This document shows, in pieces, positions 49,849-62,681 of a stretch of 64,000 bases of DNA. Position 1 is the first letter of the stretch; the number at the start of each line of letters is the position of its first letter. A program made the translations under genes and the position numbers. Source of the DNA: Vitellaria paradoxa (taxonomy: Eukaryota; Streptophyta; Magnoliopsida; Ericales; Sapotaceae). Below the pieces are notes generated by a model. The model searched no databases and had not been told where the DNA came from. It was given only the letters and a program-made list of their open reading frames with translations. The stretch is from positions 58,972,590 to 59,036,589 of the forward strand of contig CM034237.1 in assembly GCA_019916065.1 (NCBI GenBank). The letters are read 5' to 3'.

Positions 49849-50216
49849 ATCAATTTTTTTTTTTAATTTTAGAAAATATTTTAAAAAAGTGACTCTCAAA
49901 TTAGAGATCATATGTGGCCACATTTTAAAACTAAGTAAAGAAAAACAACACCTAAAATAGTCCCGTCCAATAAGATAATCAATATCAAATCAAGGCAGAC
50001 ATTACACTTATAATTTATGTAATACTACTCATAATTACAAAATCAACGACCTTACTGATATAGATCAAATGAGGCAATGTGGTGAAAATTAGCACTTAAT
50101 AGGTGATTTTATAAATGTGCTAATTCCTTATCAGTCCAGTCCAGTTCTGTTTAGATATGCTCATCAAAGTAAAAGAAATCTTTAAATTCTTTTTCAATAT
50201 GCTTATTAAATAAGTA

Positions 50217-50284
50217 AGAGAATTCCAAGGTTTGAAATGGAAACCAATATAGAGAATTCCAAGGTTTGAAATGGAAACCAATAT
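50217..50284. repeat. 34-bp tandem duplication
   Basis: AGAGAATTCCAAGGTTTGAA ATGGAAACCAATAT occurs twice in a row (50217-50250 and 50251-50284). Confidence 0.9.
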
Positions 50285-50599
50285 ATCTTACACAAAATAT
50301 CTTAAAGTTAAGGTAAGACGTATCTTAAAATACTTAAGTAATAAGAAACTTAAGACTTCATACATAATATATATACAAAATCATGAATATATTCATGTAC
50401 CAATGTTATCAAAAGAACATAGATAATAAGTTTCATTTAATATCAATAAGAATAAGAAACTAAAAGTCTCAACATAAAAAAAATATATATCTGTTACATA
50501 ATATAAATAAATAAGTGCTACTAATCAAGTGCATCAAAAGACTCTATAACCCCCATATTAGAAACATGCCCATTAAAAATAGGGGGTCTAAGCCTATTA

Positions 50600-53500
50600 A
50601 AAATAATGGGTCTAAGTCCCTTATTAAGGGTCTACCATCATCTATTCAATATCATATACTTAATGACGATATCTCCTTTCTTCACTAAATCTGTAACAAA
50701 TAAATATTTGATTTCTATATACTTTGACCCACTTGAAGATTTATTGTTTTTGGAAAAGAAAACAACTGCACTATTGTCACAAAAAATCTTCAGTAGTCTA
50801 GCTATAAAATCAATCATCTTAAGTTTTGATATGAAATTTCGCAACCAAATAGCATGAGTTGTAGTGCCAAAACAAGCTACAAACTCAGCATGCATAATCG
50901 AAGACGCTATAAAAGTTTGCTTGACACTCTTCTAATAAGCCACTCCACCAGCTAGCATAAATATGTATCGTGAATTAGACTTTATGTCATCCACATATCC
51001 AGCAAAATTTGAACCTGAATAACCAATAACTTCAAGGTCATCAACTCTTCTATAAATAAGCATATAGTCTTTGGTTCTCTACAAATATCTTATAACTTTC
51101 TTTGCAGCTACCCAATGATCCATTCCAGGATTCGAGTGATACCTCCTAAGAACACTCATAGCAAAAGCTATATCTGACCGGATACATACCTGTGCATACA
51201 TGAGACTATTGACTGCACTGGCATAGGATATGTTCTGTATGAATTTCAATTCAAGATCATTCTTGGGACTTTGACTCTTGTTGAATTTATTTCCCTTCAC
51301 AACTGGAAATTCACCAGGTTGACAATTTTGCATATTAAACCTCTCAAGCACACGATTGATGTATCCTTTCTAAGAAAGCCCCAACATGCCACGAGATCTA
51401 TCACAAATGATCTCAATGCCCAAAACAAAAGAAACTTCTCTAAGATCTTTCATATCAAAAGTGTTAGACAATATGACTTAGTATCTAAGACCCAAATTAG
51501 TACTAGTAAGAAGGATATCATCAATATAAAGAATAAGAAAAAATTTTTCTCACTGACCTTGAGATATATGCATTGATCAACTTTATTTTCAACAAAGCCC
51601 AAAGAAGTGACTATTTTATCAAATTTTAAGTACCATTGGCGTGAAACTTGCTTCAAACCATAAATGGACTTTTTCAGTTTACTCACCATGTGTTCCTTAC
51701 CCTCTACCTTGAAACCTTCTGGTTGCATCATATAAATCTCCTTATCTAAATTACAATTTAAGAAGATAGTCTCGACATCCATTTGGTGGAACTCCAAATC
51801 AAATTGAGCCACCAAATCCATGATAATCCTAAATGAGTCCTTTGATGAAACAGATGAAAAACTCTCATTATAATCAACTCATTCCCTTTGAGTAAAACCC
51901 TTGGCAACCAATCTAACCTTGAATCTCTCAATCTGTCCCTTTAGAGTCCTTCTTGGTTTTAAACACCCATTTATAACAAATAGACTTGCAATTCATGGAA
52001 TGATCAACAAGCTCCCACACTAGGGTTTGGATTGATGCAAAACAACTTTTTTGTGCAACCTAGTGCATATTGTATTCGTATCTCAATTAGAAAAACTTAG
52101 AAGTAAATGCTTCATGTTTTACATAGAACATATTACTATTATTTTATTCCAATCCAAATTTCAAATCATGATTCTAAATCATGCGAGCAGCCATTATCCA
52201 TTTCTAATAGATATCCTAGTATCTTATCTATATTTAGTCATTTGGAGGTCTTTTTTATTAGTTTTAATAGTAATTCGTTTTATCATTAGGAAAAAAAATG
52301 AAAGATATTTTGTACTCTATCTCTCTATCTTTTATTTCTATAAAATACCAAATGAAATAGAAAGATTTTAGAAATAATATAACGAAATTATTTGATTGGT
52401 TTTCCCAGATGAATGATCACTTTATTTGACTGATGGGGTCAACAAACAATTAATTCTAACAAATATAAAAAATTCTAAATATGTGCCTTAGACTTCATTT
52501 CATTAGACAACATTCATCCACATGTTGGATTGAGGACTCGCAACAACACTAGCAAAATTTGCTAGATCAATCATAGGACCTACATCATAGTCACTCTCAC
52601 CAAAATAAACAACATATTTATCAGAAATGGCAGATCTTCTCTATCTTCCAGATCTCCTAGCAAGAGCTTCTAGAATAGACTCAATAGGATCAGGGGTAGG
52701 AATAATATCAGGGGTAAGAATAATATCAGGGATAGGAACAGTGTCAGGCTTAAGTTGCTGATGATCATCTCTATCAACAAGTGCAGACGCAACACCTCAT
52801 TGAATAGTAGGCAAATGAATAGGAATTTCCACAACTTCCCTATCCATGACGGTAGGTTGTGATATCACCACATTAGCAGTATCAAGCTCTAAAAAGTTAG
52901 CTATCTGAGACTCAACAATCCTAGCACCTGGTGTGAGACAGTAGAACCTGTATCCTTTAGAATGATCTGGTACTCAATGAAGTAACAACGCGTGGTTTTT
53001 GGGTTAGTTTTTCTGTCAAATGGGTTATGAATCCTCACTTCTGCTAGGCAACCCAAACACAAAGATGATTAAGGCTAGGTTTTCTAATAGTCCATAATTG
53101 AAAAAGGTGTTTGGGAATAGATTTACTGAGGACTCTATTAAGGATGTAAAGGGCACACTTAATGGCTTCACCCAAAGTTACATGGGAAGTTAGACCTACT
53201 CATCATATTCCTCATCATATTTTTAAGGCTGCGATTACGCCTTTCACCTATACCATTCTATTCAGGACTATTAGGCATGGTATATTAGGCAATAATCCCA
53301 CATTTTTACAAATACTTGGTAAAAGGTCCCATATGCTATCCAGTGACATCATGTCTGCCATAATACTCAGCACCATGGTCAGACCTCATAATTTTAATGA
53401 CTTTTGACAATTATTTTTCAACTTTATTTTTAAAAATTTTAAATTTTTGAAGAGTGTCTGATTTCTCTTTATAAGAAAAATATAGCAAAACAAGAGAAAT

Positions 53501-54480
53501 CATTGATGAAAAGTGAGAAAAAATTTATTGCCACAAAAAAAAAGTTAGTAGCGTAAGGTCTACTTTTGTCAGTGTGTATAATCTCAAGTAAGCCACTACT
53601 GCGGGTTGTACTATTTTTTCTTAGTCTTGGTTAGCTTTCCATGCATACAATCAACACAAGTGTCTAAGTCCCCAAAATCAATTAGCATTAAAATATCATC
53701 ATTAATAAGCTTTTGAATTCTTTCTTGAGAAAGGACCTAACCTTTATGTCATAAGAAAGAAGACTATCTTTAATTTAGGTCTCTTAGACACACTATTATC
53801 AACATAGAAAGAGGCGTGCTCAAATTATGGACTAGATTCAGCTTATATAAACCATTAGTTAAAGCACCATGCCTAACAATTTGAGAATTATAAAATAAGT
53901 CAATCATATTATTATGAAATTTAAAACAATAACTATTTTGTCTAAAAAGAGATAGAAATTAAATTTCGTTTAAAAGATGGTACATAAAAAGTATTTTTCA
54001 AAATAAGTTTAAAAGCAAACTCCAAAATTAAAATATAGCTCCTATGGGCTCGACTCTAACTGCTTCATCATTTCCCACTTTAAGCTGAGCTTCATTTTCA
54101 CTTGGCTTCCGTTTGCTTTTGAATCCCTCATTCCTTTTTCTTTTTCTTTGACCAAGCTTCAAAATTTAGTGCAATCCCTCCTAATGTGGCCATTGTTTTT
54201 ACAGAAAAAAACCATATGACCTCTTCTTTATGACAGGATTGGGACCTAACATATTTTGAGTCTAATCATTACCTTTACCCTACTTGTTATTGTCCTGACT
54301 CTTATACGGAGTATTGCCCTTAGGTTTCCAACGGTTCCTAGAATTCCTCTTTCCCTTACTATGTTTGGATTGAAAAATAAACGTGGCAGTAATAGACTTC
54401 TCTTTCCTAAGTTTTTCTTCCTCTAAAACAAATTTGGCAATAAGGACATTCAACTCTAGACTAATCTTGGGTATTATAAG
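50600..54480 (-). mobile_element. degenerate Ty1/Copia retrotransposon polyprotein
   Basis: Read on the minus strand: a Gag zinc knuckle CFFCKNNGHIRRDC (near 54200), integrase pieces with RSDHGAEYYG, GIIA.YTMPNSPE.NGIGERRNR (53160-53400), reverse transcriptase with ERFKVRLVAKGFTQ, SSVSSKDSFRIIMDLVAQFD LEFHQMDVETIFLNCNL (51730-51960), PEGFKVEGKEHMVSKLKKSI YGLKQ and QCIYLK, then RNase H with NSLMYAQVCIRSDIAFA, AEFVACFGTTTHAIWLR and CDNSAV (50640-51350). Many stops and frameshifts make it inactive. It is the largest retroelement in the window. Confidence 0.9.
52050..52490. other. ~440-bp insertion of unknown origin inside the Copia reverse transcriptase
   Basis: Copia coding stops near 52500 (after SPQSNMWMN) and resumes near 52045 (IQTLVWELVDH). 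In intact elements only a handful of codons separate these points. The inserted DNA shows no Copia motif and no clear terminal repeats. Its texture, with long mixed AT-rich non-repetitive sequence, is reminiscent of plastid spacer DNA, but I cannot confirm that. Confidence 0.5.
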
Positions 54481-54816
54481 CAGTTTTTATCTGGTTAAAA
54501 TCTAGTGGAAGAGAATTAAGGGTAACGATGAATAATAAAATCATTAGAGACTGTGACATCAAGGTTTTTAAGTTTGGACTAGATAAAAACAAGTTTGAGG
54601 ATATACTCTTGTACCCTACTCATGTTGTCATATTTCAAGTCACTGTAAACTAAAGATCACCATTCATTCAGAAAAAAAAAAAAAAAATTCGAACAAATTT
54701 GTCAGCCCCATTGATTTACCAACTTTCCTATAATCACCATTACTGGATGCTACGGTATACAAATAAAAATTTCATATTAGTTTTCTATGCTAACTACTAA
54801 TGAGCAACATAGCTAG

Positions 54817-55870
54817 TTAAAATAACAATTGTAGCTCATAATATAATTTTCTAGTCTCACTACTCGCGGTCAAAAGACATCCTATGAAATATTTAATCCT
54901 CTTATATAACCACATAACACTCCAAATTAAAGTCCCAACAGCCCTTAGGTATTCTAAACCTATGCTCTGATACCAAGTTGTCACGCCCCCAAATTTCATA
55001 ACCTAAGCACGTGAATAAAGATAAATAATACACATTTTAACAACTTCTCCTGTCATTTGTCAGAACCATACACACACTCTATGGAGCAATAAAAATAAAT
55101 AAAACTAAACTTTAAATTTAAATAAATGCCTTAGTCAAAGCCAACCAGGTAATAAGCTTCAAAACTAAACCCAAACAATCTCCACAAAAATAAATAAATC
55201 AACAATTTATCTTCACCTCACAAACAGAGGTTTGTTACCATCCACTTAAAAAATGTTTTCTAAAGTCTTACATAACTATATAACAATAAATAAAACTTCT
55301 AATTTCTATTCTCAGTAGGCTCAGCACGTGACTCAATCTCATTACCTGCATCACACACTGTAAGGGGATGGACACTAATACCACGTGTGCTCGGAACCTT
55401 AATAATAATATAAATGCAGTAATGTCCTAACATGCTACTAAGTGAAATAGTTATGCACAAGAAGCAATCTCAAACAACAAATTAAATCAATTTATCAATT
55501 TATCTTTATTACAATTAATTGTGTTTTAGCACCACATCACACATCAAAGAAAATAATTTGATTTCGAGGTACTGCTGCTTGGTTGTCCGTAGAAATAGGA
55601 CCCAACCAATATACATCATTCTTCGATGTCTGCTTGGTTGTCTCGTGGAAATAAGACCCAACCAATATATACCATCTTTCAGTGTCTGCTTCCCAGACCG
55701 AAGTCTTAGGAATATAATATGCCATATTTGGGCATCTGCTTGTTCGTAGGTTACTAGCCTACTGGAATCGATAACCAATCTCGTGCGGGTTTTGGGGCTT
55801 TCAACCATTGGGTACGTATACCTGATATTTCAGCACCCGTCAATCCCAAATAAGAAACAAAAAATAAATT
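54817..55870 (-). mobile_element. Gypsy-type LTR end with primer binding site
   Basis: On the minus strand, GGGGGCGTGACAACT is followed by TGGTATCAGAGCATAGG at about 54978-54960. That is a CGTGACA LTR end, a short spacer and a perfect initiator-tRNA primer binding site. The LTR extends to higher coordinates; its start is not certain. Internal tandem units of about 58 bp (TGCTTGGTTGTC...GACCCAACCAATATA) lie at 55570-55690. It differs from the LTR of the Copia element beside it, so it is a separate insertion or a solo fragment. Confidence 0.65.
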
Positions 55871-56426
55871 TCACCTGGAATTCACATTATATAAATTTTT
55901 CTTAATTTAAAATTTAAACCCTGTTAACCATTAATTCACCAGCGCATAATTAACACAAATTTTTATCACATTAACAAAAAAAATCCTACGGTTAACACCT
56001 ACAGTAAATATACGTGCAGTTTCGCTTTAAGAACGTATGTATATGATATATATATATATATATGAATAAGTTTCAAATTTAAAAATCAATGATTTGTTTG
56101 CTCATCTCAGATTTAAATAATACATATATATACACACAAATATACACATATTTAATATTAAAGGCTCCACCCCTTACCTCAAATTAAATCTGAGAAAGAA
56201 CACCCAAATCGTAACGAAACCCAAAACTCAATCAGCAGATCATACTAAGATCACTGCGGCCCATCAAAAGATGGTAATCTCCACGGCATTCACATTAGAT
56301 TTTTTTCTCTCATCTGCTGCCACTACCTCTTATCTTTTCTTTTTTTTTTCTCTCTCTTTTTTTAACCCTTTTTCTTTACTGCCAAAGAACACATGTTATA
56401 TATATGTACACGTATACCTAGGCTAG

Positions 56427-56726
56427 CTATTAGTTGGTAGAATCCTAATGAAAAAAGGATTAGAATTCAAATCAAATTAGACTTCCAACTCCATTTACTC
56501 GCTATTAGTTGGTAGAATCCTAATGGAAAAAGGATTAGAATTCAAATCTAACTAAACTTCCAACTCCATGTACTCGCTATTAGTTGGTAGAATCCTAATG
56601 AAAAAAGGATTAGAATCCAAATCAAACTAGACTTCTAACTCCATGTACCTGCTGTTAGTTGGTAGAATCTTAATAGAAAAAGGACTAGAATCCAAATCAA
56701 ACTAGATTTCTAACTTCACGTACCCA
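56427..56726. repeat. 75-bp tandem repeat, 4 copies
   Basis: CT(A/G)TTAGTTGGTAGAATC starts at 56427, 56502, 56577 and 56652, exactly 75 bp apart. Each unit contains AAAAAGGATTAGAAT and AACTCCA(T/C). Flanking DNA has several (TA)n runs. Confidence 0.95.
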
Positions 56727-57318
56727 TTAATCTAGACCGTTTTAAGTTACATATATACTGATTAATATATATATATATATATATATCTGCATATAACAGG
56801 TCTGTAAATATATATATATGCATGTAAACATATTATCAGTTTGTTGTTTAAAGAATTCAAATAGGAATAGCATGCTTAATTCACATTATCCAATTTACAC
56901 CCAAACTAATTCAAATTGCACATTAGAAACCAAATGGAATTAGAATTTGAACTCTTACTTTTTAATCTATCACACATTAATCCAATTGACCGTTAGAAAT
57001 ATATATATTATTACTTAACAAATAAATATATATATGAATATATATATATATATATATATATGCACATAGCACCGTGAACTTCATAAAAAAATTATATTTC
57101 ATTAAATTAATAATTTATCAAAATTAAACCATAATTTTGTAATTCTCAAAAATAATTAAATACTAAAAATTTCTCACACATTTTGTACGTCCACAATAAA
57201 AATTGAATTTAATTTATGTCTCAAAATTTAAATCAATAAAAATTTTATTTTATCAAATTAAATATTAATTAACAAATGACCAAAGTATTAAAATTTGTGT
57301 CATCACAGTTTAACCAGC

Positions 57319-59742
57319 AGGTTGACTTTGGGAAGAGAAAAAAGTTAACCTTTTTTTTTTTGTAGTTGGCAACTAACTACTAAAAAATTAACTTTTTTTA
57401 AGTGTTTGAAAAGAAAAAAAAGTTAGCTTTTAATAATTAGTTTTTTAACTTTTTGTTAATTTGACATATTTGCTCCTCAATGTTTAAAAGAAGTTGAAAA
57501 TATAAAAGGGTAAATTTGATCATCTAAGAAAAAGCCAGTAGCTGAGCTACTAGCTTTTTTTTTTCTCCAAATATAGAATGTTAGTCATTTCTTTTTTTGC
57601 AAGAACCTGGTTGAAATAATAAAAATACTTTTGAGTTATTGGATAATATATTAATTATATTGAATATTGAATATTAAATATTTAAAAATAAAATTTATTA
57701 AGATAAATTAAAATAATGTAATAAAATTCAGTTGCAAATATAATTTAAAATTTTTTTAAATGAATATTTTTAAAATATTTAAAATAAAATTTATCAAAAT
57801 AATTTAAAATGTCATACTAAAAATTCAACCATTGTAAATTCAGATTATCTACATATGCCTCATTGAATCAGTATAAAAAAGTGTTTTTATTATAAAAATA
57901 AATTATTTTGATAAATTACTTTTTTAAATTTTTTAATAATTCTTACTTGAATTATTATAAAAAAATTTAGATAATTAATGTGATAAAAATATTTTTGAGT
58001 TATTGGGTGATATATTAAGAGGGTAAATCTAGTTATTTTAGAAAAACTAAAAAATTAGTAATTAGTAGCCAAGCTACCAGCTTTTTTTTTTCCAAACACA
58101 GCCCCCAACGTCAATCGGCCCCAAGAAATAGGTTCAAATAATAAAAATATTTTTAGTTATTGGATAATATATTAATTATATTGAATATTAAAATATTTAA
58201 AAATAAAATTTATTAATGTAAATTAAAATAATGTAATAAAAATCCAGTTATGAATATAATTTTAAAATATTTTTAAGAGAATATTTTTAAAATGTTTAAA
58301 AATAAAATTTATCAATATATTTTAAAATATTATACTAAAAATTCAACTAATGTAAAAATCAGAGGATCTTCCTATGTCTCATAGAACCCACATAAAAAAT
58401 ATTTTTATTATAAAAATAAATTATTTGATAAATTACTTTTCTAAATTTTTTAATAATTGCTACTTGAATTGTTATAAAACATTTCGATAATTAATATAAA
58501 AATAATTATTATAAAAAATAACCGTTAGCCTACATCAATGCTTAAATCAATACTTAAATTTAAAAAAAAAAAACAATATGGAGACCACATTCCTATGGTA
58601 AAAATAAAAATATTTTAATAAGTTGATTAAACTGAATTTTTATTTAAAATGTAGACAACTGCAAATTGAATTTTTAATCATGTGAGTTCTCGTATCATAA
58701 AACTAAAGATAAAGTTATTTTTTTGAAATTTTTTAAAAATATATCTTATTGTAAAGAATTAAACTATAATGACAAATTATTTTCTTTTTAAATATTATAA
58801 CAAACGAATTTAATTTTTATTAAAATATTTTAAATTAATTTGATATATTATATTTTTAAATATTTTTAAAATATTTTTAGATACTTTTAAATTATATTGA
58901 TAACTGAGTTTTTATTATAATATTTTAATTATATTAATAGATTTTATTTTTATATATTTTGATATTCAACATAATAAATATATCACCCAATAACTCAAAA
59001 ATTTTTTTTATCATATTAATTATCTAAATTTTTTAACAATTCTTACTTGAATTGTTATTAAAAAATTTAGATAATCTATTAATCTATTTTTTACCAATTT
59101 AGAAAAGTGATTTATCAATACAATCTATTTTTTTATAATAAAAGATACTTTTTATATGGGTTCAATGAGACATATATAGATAACTTGATTTTACAATAGT
59201 TGAATTTCTAGTGTAATATTTTAAATTATATTGATAAATGAAAATTTTTAAATATTTTAAAAATATTCATTTAAAAATAATTTTAAAATTTATTGATAAC
59301 TAAATTCTTATTATAGTATTTTAATTTATATTAATAAATTTTATTTTTAAGTGTTTTAATATTCAATATCCAATATAATTAGTATATTATCTAATAACTC
59401 AAAAAAATTTATTATTTGAATCAGGCTCTTACCGAGAAAAAATGTTTGGGTTCGTTGACTTCGGGGTTGTGTTTAGAAAAAATAGGTAGTAACTCGGCTA
59501 TTCGTTGTTAATTTTTTTAATTTTTTTAAAATGATCAGATTTATTCTTTTATATTTTAAATTTTATTTAAGTATTAGAAGACAAAAATATCAAACTAACA
59601 AAAAAATTTAATAACTAACTAATAAAAACTAACCTTTTTCCATTCCCGAATACTAAAAACAGTTAACTTTTGCGTATTTAATTAGTGGCCAACTTAAAAA
59701 AAAAAAAAAAAAAAGTTGACTGCCCGCCCCCAAAGTCAGCCC
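57319..59742. mobile_element. 2.4-kb foldback-like element with ~300-bp inverted termini
   Basis: The left end GGTTGACTTTGGGAAG and the right-end complement GGCTGACTTTGGGGGCGGG begin inverted arms. Both continue with AAGTTAAC, a T run, GTTGGC.ACTAA.TA and AGTTAGCTTTT/AGGTTAGTTTTT, then TATAAAAG.(G)TAAATTTGATCAT. The interior holds two direct (57600-58020, 58123-58540) and two inverted (58800-58995, 58960-59440) copies of one AT-rich unit. No coding sequence. The target-site duplication was not found. Confidence 0.65.
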
Positions 59743-59749
59743 TAATCTT

Positions 59750-60940
59750 CCGATTTGAAACGCCTTCAAACGGAAAAGTAATAAAAAAAAAAAAAAAAAA
59801 ATGAAACTTGTGATCGGCAACTGGCAGCGGGCTAACATCATTAGCCGATGTTAGCCGCCGCCGTCACCTCCGGGGGCTCTAATCCAACAAAGGTCTACTA
59901 CTTCCTAGACACTCCTTTGTGGGAATCTTAGGTTGGCTTATGTTTATATTCTAACATTGCTAAAAGATCGAGAAAATATTACTGTAGGTTTCTTTTTAAT
60001 TTAACATATTTTTACCTCGTTCAACATTGGACTTTAACATAGCTATTTTCCCTCTAAGCCCTTTTTTCACTTAGGTTTATAATCTTGGTTTGCTAAATGC
60101 CGGGAAAATATTTTATTGACATGTTTCAAATAACTAAGTAAATTAAGGTCAGATTTGAACTCAAATAAAAAAATAATTATATTACACATAAATTCGCTTT
60201 TGACTCATATTTATATTTTAGATTTTCCAAAAGATTGAAATATATTACTTGATATGTCTCTTATCAACTAAGGAAATATTTGCTCAATCCAAACTTATGC
60301 TAAAAAATGACTTTGTTTTAACCTTTAGGTCTATTTTTTGCCAATATTTATATTCTACTCTCACTAAAAGATTGAAAAATATTTTTCTATATTTTTTTTA
60401 TCCACGTAGTAAATTTTAAACAATTAAAATTGTGGTAAAAAATTATTATTTTATTCCTGAGCCATTTTAAGAGTTCAGAAATGGGTCAGAAATAAAATAA
60501 TTTTCTTAAATTTTTCATGTTATTTAGCTAATGTTCATGATCATTCTGCAGAACGTCTTTGTTTGTCTTAGACATTATAAACAAATATTTGTTTTTTTTA
60601 GAAAATTTGGCATTTTTCTTCGTTTTAATTTACATTAGTGGTAAAAAATTGTTGGATTTTTTTTTTTTTTTTTTTGCAATTACAAAGTTATATGTTTAAA
60701 CATTGATTTATTGGAGAATGTATAATATTTTGATTGTGAATTGTTTTTGAAAGTATCGTTATATCTTGTGTTGCTGTGAGACAGATTGATAAAATTATTT
60801 TTCTAATTAAAACCAAATTAGCCAAGTAATTAAGGGAAAAAATATAAAAAATTTAGTTGGTATTTATTCTAAATCTCATTTTTCAAATATATACATTTGT
60901 ACTAGGTAGGTGTACGAAATTATAACAATGCTTAACTAAA
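59750..60940. other. AT-rich gene-free stretch
   Basis: Holds A runs near 59785-59801, a GC-richer patch at 59825-59880 and a T run at 60658-60676. No gene is recognised. Confidence 0.4.
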
Positions 60941-61574
60941 TGTCATAAAAATTATGATAATAACCCGCATTTATAACAAATGTCATAAATAGTGTTAAAT
61001 TCACAATGACACTAGTCATAAATGTGGTAAAAACCGTTGGCTATATAATAAATTGTTCAACATTTATAAATGTCTAGTCAAATGTCAAAAAGTATTATCG
61101 ACATTTAAAATAAGTATAATATATTTTTTCACACTGTAAAAAATGATATTTAATAAAAGTCGTATAAATATTATTAAAACCTTTATCGATATTTATTTAT
61201 TATTTTAGACATTTAAAAAATTGTCAATTTTCTTGTAGTGGGCCCAAATTCACAATAATAATTTCCCAAATGATTAAGAAAAGGGACGAAATTTGAGTTA
61301 AGACTACAATTAGTGTTATGACCAACCTTTCATAATGATTTTTTTTCTTTCTTTTTTTTTTTTGTTAAGTTGAAAAGTAGCTTGAAATGAACAGGAATTC
61401 ACCTCACAAAATTCAGAGGAGAAGAGAGATTATTAGTTTGCGGGGTAGAAGGTTGTGGGTGCTAATCCTAAACTTCAATTAAAAAAAATAAAAAAAAAGG
61501 CTGTACTTTACATATCTGATGGGGTGGAAATCTCTTGCTACTGTTACAGTTGAATTGAAAATACGCAAGAATTA

Positions 61575-61706
61575 GAGCCCGTTTAGAAGAAAAAAAATTC
61601 AAAAAACTTCAAAAATTTTTAAATTCCTTCAATCAAAATTTGTCACTCATTATTTTTATATCACATCAAACTTAAAAGTTGAGTTTTTTTTTAACTTCTA
61701 AACACC
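61575..61706. mobile_element. Tourist-like MITE, 132 bp, absent from copy 2
   Basis: Left end GAGCCCGTTTAGAAG; right-end complement GGTGTTTAGAAGTTAAAAA. TTA is duplicated at 61572-61574 and 61707-61709. The duplicate segment near 63625 has the flanks joined without the element. Confidence 0.85.
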
Positions 61707-61911
61707 TTAATCAATTTTTAGTTTACATCAAATTATAAAAGTAAGTTTGGCAGATTTCTTTATTATTATTATTATCATCGTTATTTATTTTTTATTTTTA
61801 TTATTATTATTTTTTTTGAAAGGGAGGAAGACTCAAAGCCTCGTCAATGGCCGCGAATGAAGGGCAATCTCCTTCCGCGCCTCCGTCCGCTAATTAATTA
61901 CAGTGTAATTA

Positions 61912-62182
61912 GGTTTATAGTTAGTAACTGGTAGCTATCAACTGTTAATTTTTTATTTTTTTTTCAAAATATTTAAAATTACCCTATTTTATTTTATACT
62001 TTTTTTTTTTTATAAATTTAAGCATAAAATTGTCAAATTAACAAAAACCTGAAAAATTAATTACCAAAAAGTTAGTCTTTTTTTCTTTTTCAAATACAAA
62101 AAAATGTATTTTTTTAGTACTTAGTTAGTATTAGTAGTTACTAACTAAAAAAAGTTAACTTTTTTACTTCTTAAACCAAGTC
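61912..62182. mobile_element. MITE, 271 bp, shared by both duplication copies
   Basis: GGTTTATAGTTAGTAACTGG at the left and the complement GACTTGGTTTAAGAAGT at the right, with TTA at 61909-61911 and 62183-62185. Its subterminal TTAACTTTTT/AGTTAGTAACTAC motifs resemble the arms of the 57.3-59.7 kb element. A related copy begins at 63818. Confidence 0.6.
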
Positions 62183-62191
62183 TTAATCCCT

Positions 62192-62194
<3 letters not shown>

Positions 62195-62225
<31 letters not shown>
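62195..62225. repeat. (TA)n microsatellite
   Basis: About 15 TA units. Confidence 0.9.
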
Positions 62226-62227
<2 letters not shown>

Positions 62228-62306
62228 ATGCGACAATGATCGGCGGAAAATTCAAACTTATAGACTTGACGGCCACAGGTTAATTGAGGAAAAATTATAG
62301 TATGAC

Positions 62307-62423
62307 TTTTTTTTTTTTTTTTTTTTTTTTGGGATTGGTAAGTGGGGTTGGGGTAGCCCGAGGTCGAACCTGGACAAGATAAGTGGACAAGAGAGACAGC
62401 TCCACCGAGCTAAAGCACCACTT
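62307..62423 (-). mobile_element. tRNA-derived SINE
   Basis: On the minus strand: A box TTTAGCTCGGTGGAGC, B box CAGGTTCGACCTCGG, then a short body and a long A tail (T run at 62307-62329 on plus). A perfect 16-bp target-site duplication AAAATTATAGTATGAC flanks it (62291-62306 and 62424-62439). Confidence 0.92.
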
Positions 62424-62469
62424 AAAATTATAGTATGACGCTCAAAGTGGATTGTCACAAGTCAATTAA

Positions 62470-62617
62470 GATTTCGTTTGGAGTAAGAAAAAGTGAGGTA
62501 AATTGAGATAAATTGAGAGTTCGTAATGCATGCAGTGAAAGAAAAAAGTTAATGTGATATAAAGTTAATAGAGATTTATAGAGTTTTTCAGAGAACAATT
62601 GCAAACCAAACGAAGCC
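62470..62617. mobile_element. Tourist-like MITE, 148 bp
   Basis: Left end GATTTCGTTTGGAGTAAG; right-end complement GGCTTCGTTTGGTTTGCA. TAA is duplicated at 62467-62469 and 62618-62620. Confidence 0.75.
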
Positions 62618-62681
62618 TAAGGAGATATGTGGGGACCATGGAAAGATACCTCGCACACCTCAATCTCACGCTTCGATTTAG

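Larger units (their letters stand above)
60945..62182. repeat. direct segmental duplication, copy 1
   Basis: Matches 62995-64000 in order: GTTGGCTATATAATAAATTG (61036/63093), TTTTCTTGTAGTGGGCC, CACAATAATAATTTCCCAAA, AGTTGAAAAGTAGCTTGAAA, CTTTACATATCTGATGGGG and CAATCTCCTTCCGCGCCTC. Includes a truncated CACTA right end (CTTGTAGTG at 61232-61240). No gene. Confidence 0.9.

Noticed and set aside
52051..52371. Plus-strand open frame of 106 codons with membrane-like segments
   Set aside because: AT-rich sequence biased to Ile, Phe, Tyr and Leu inside the unidentified insertion; no recognised protein.
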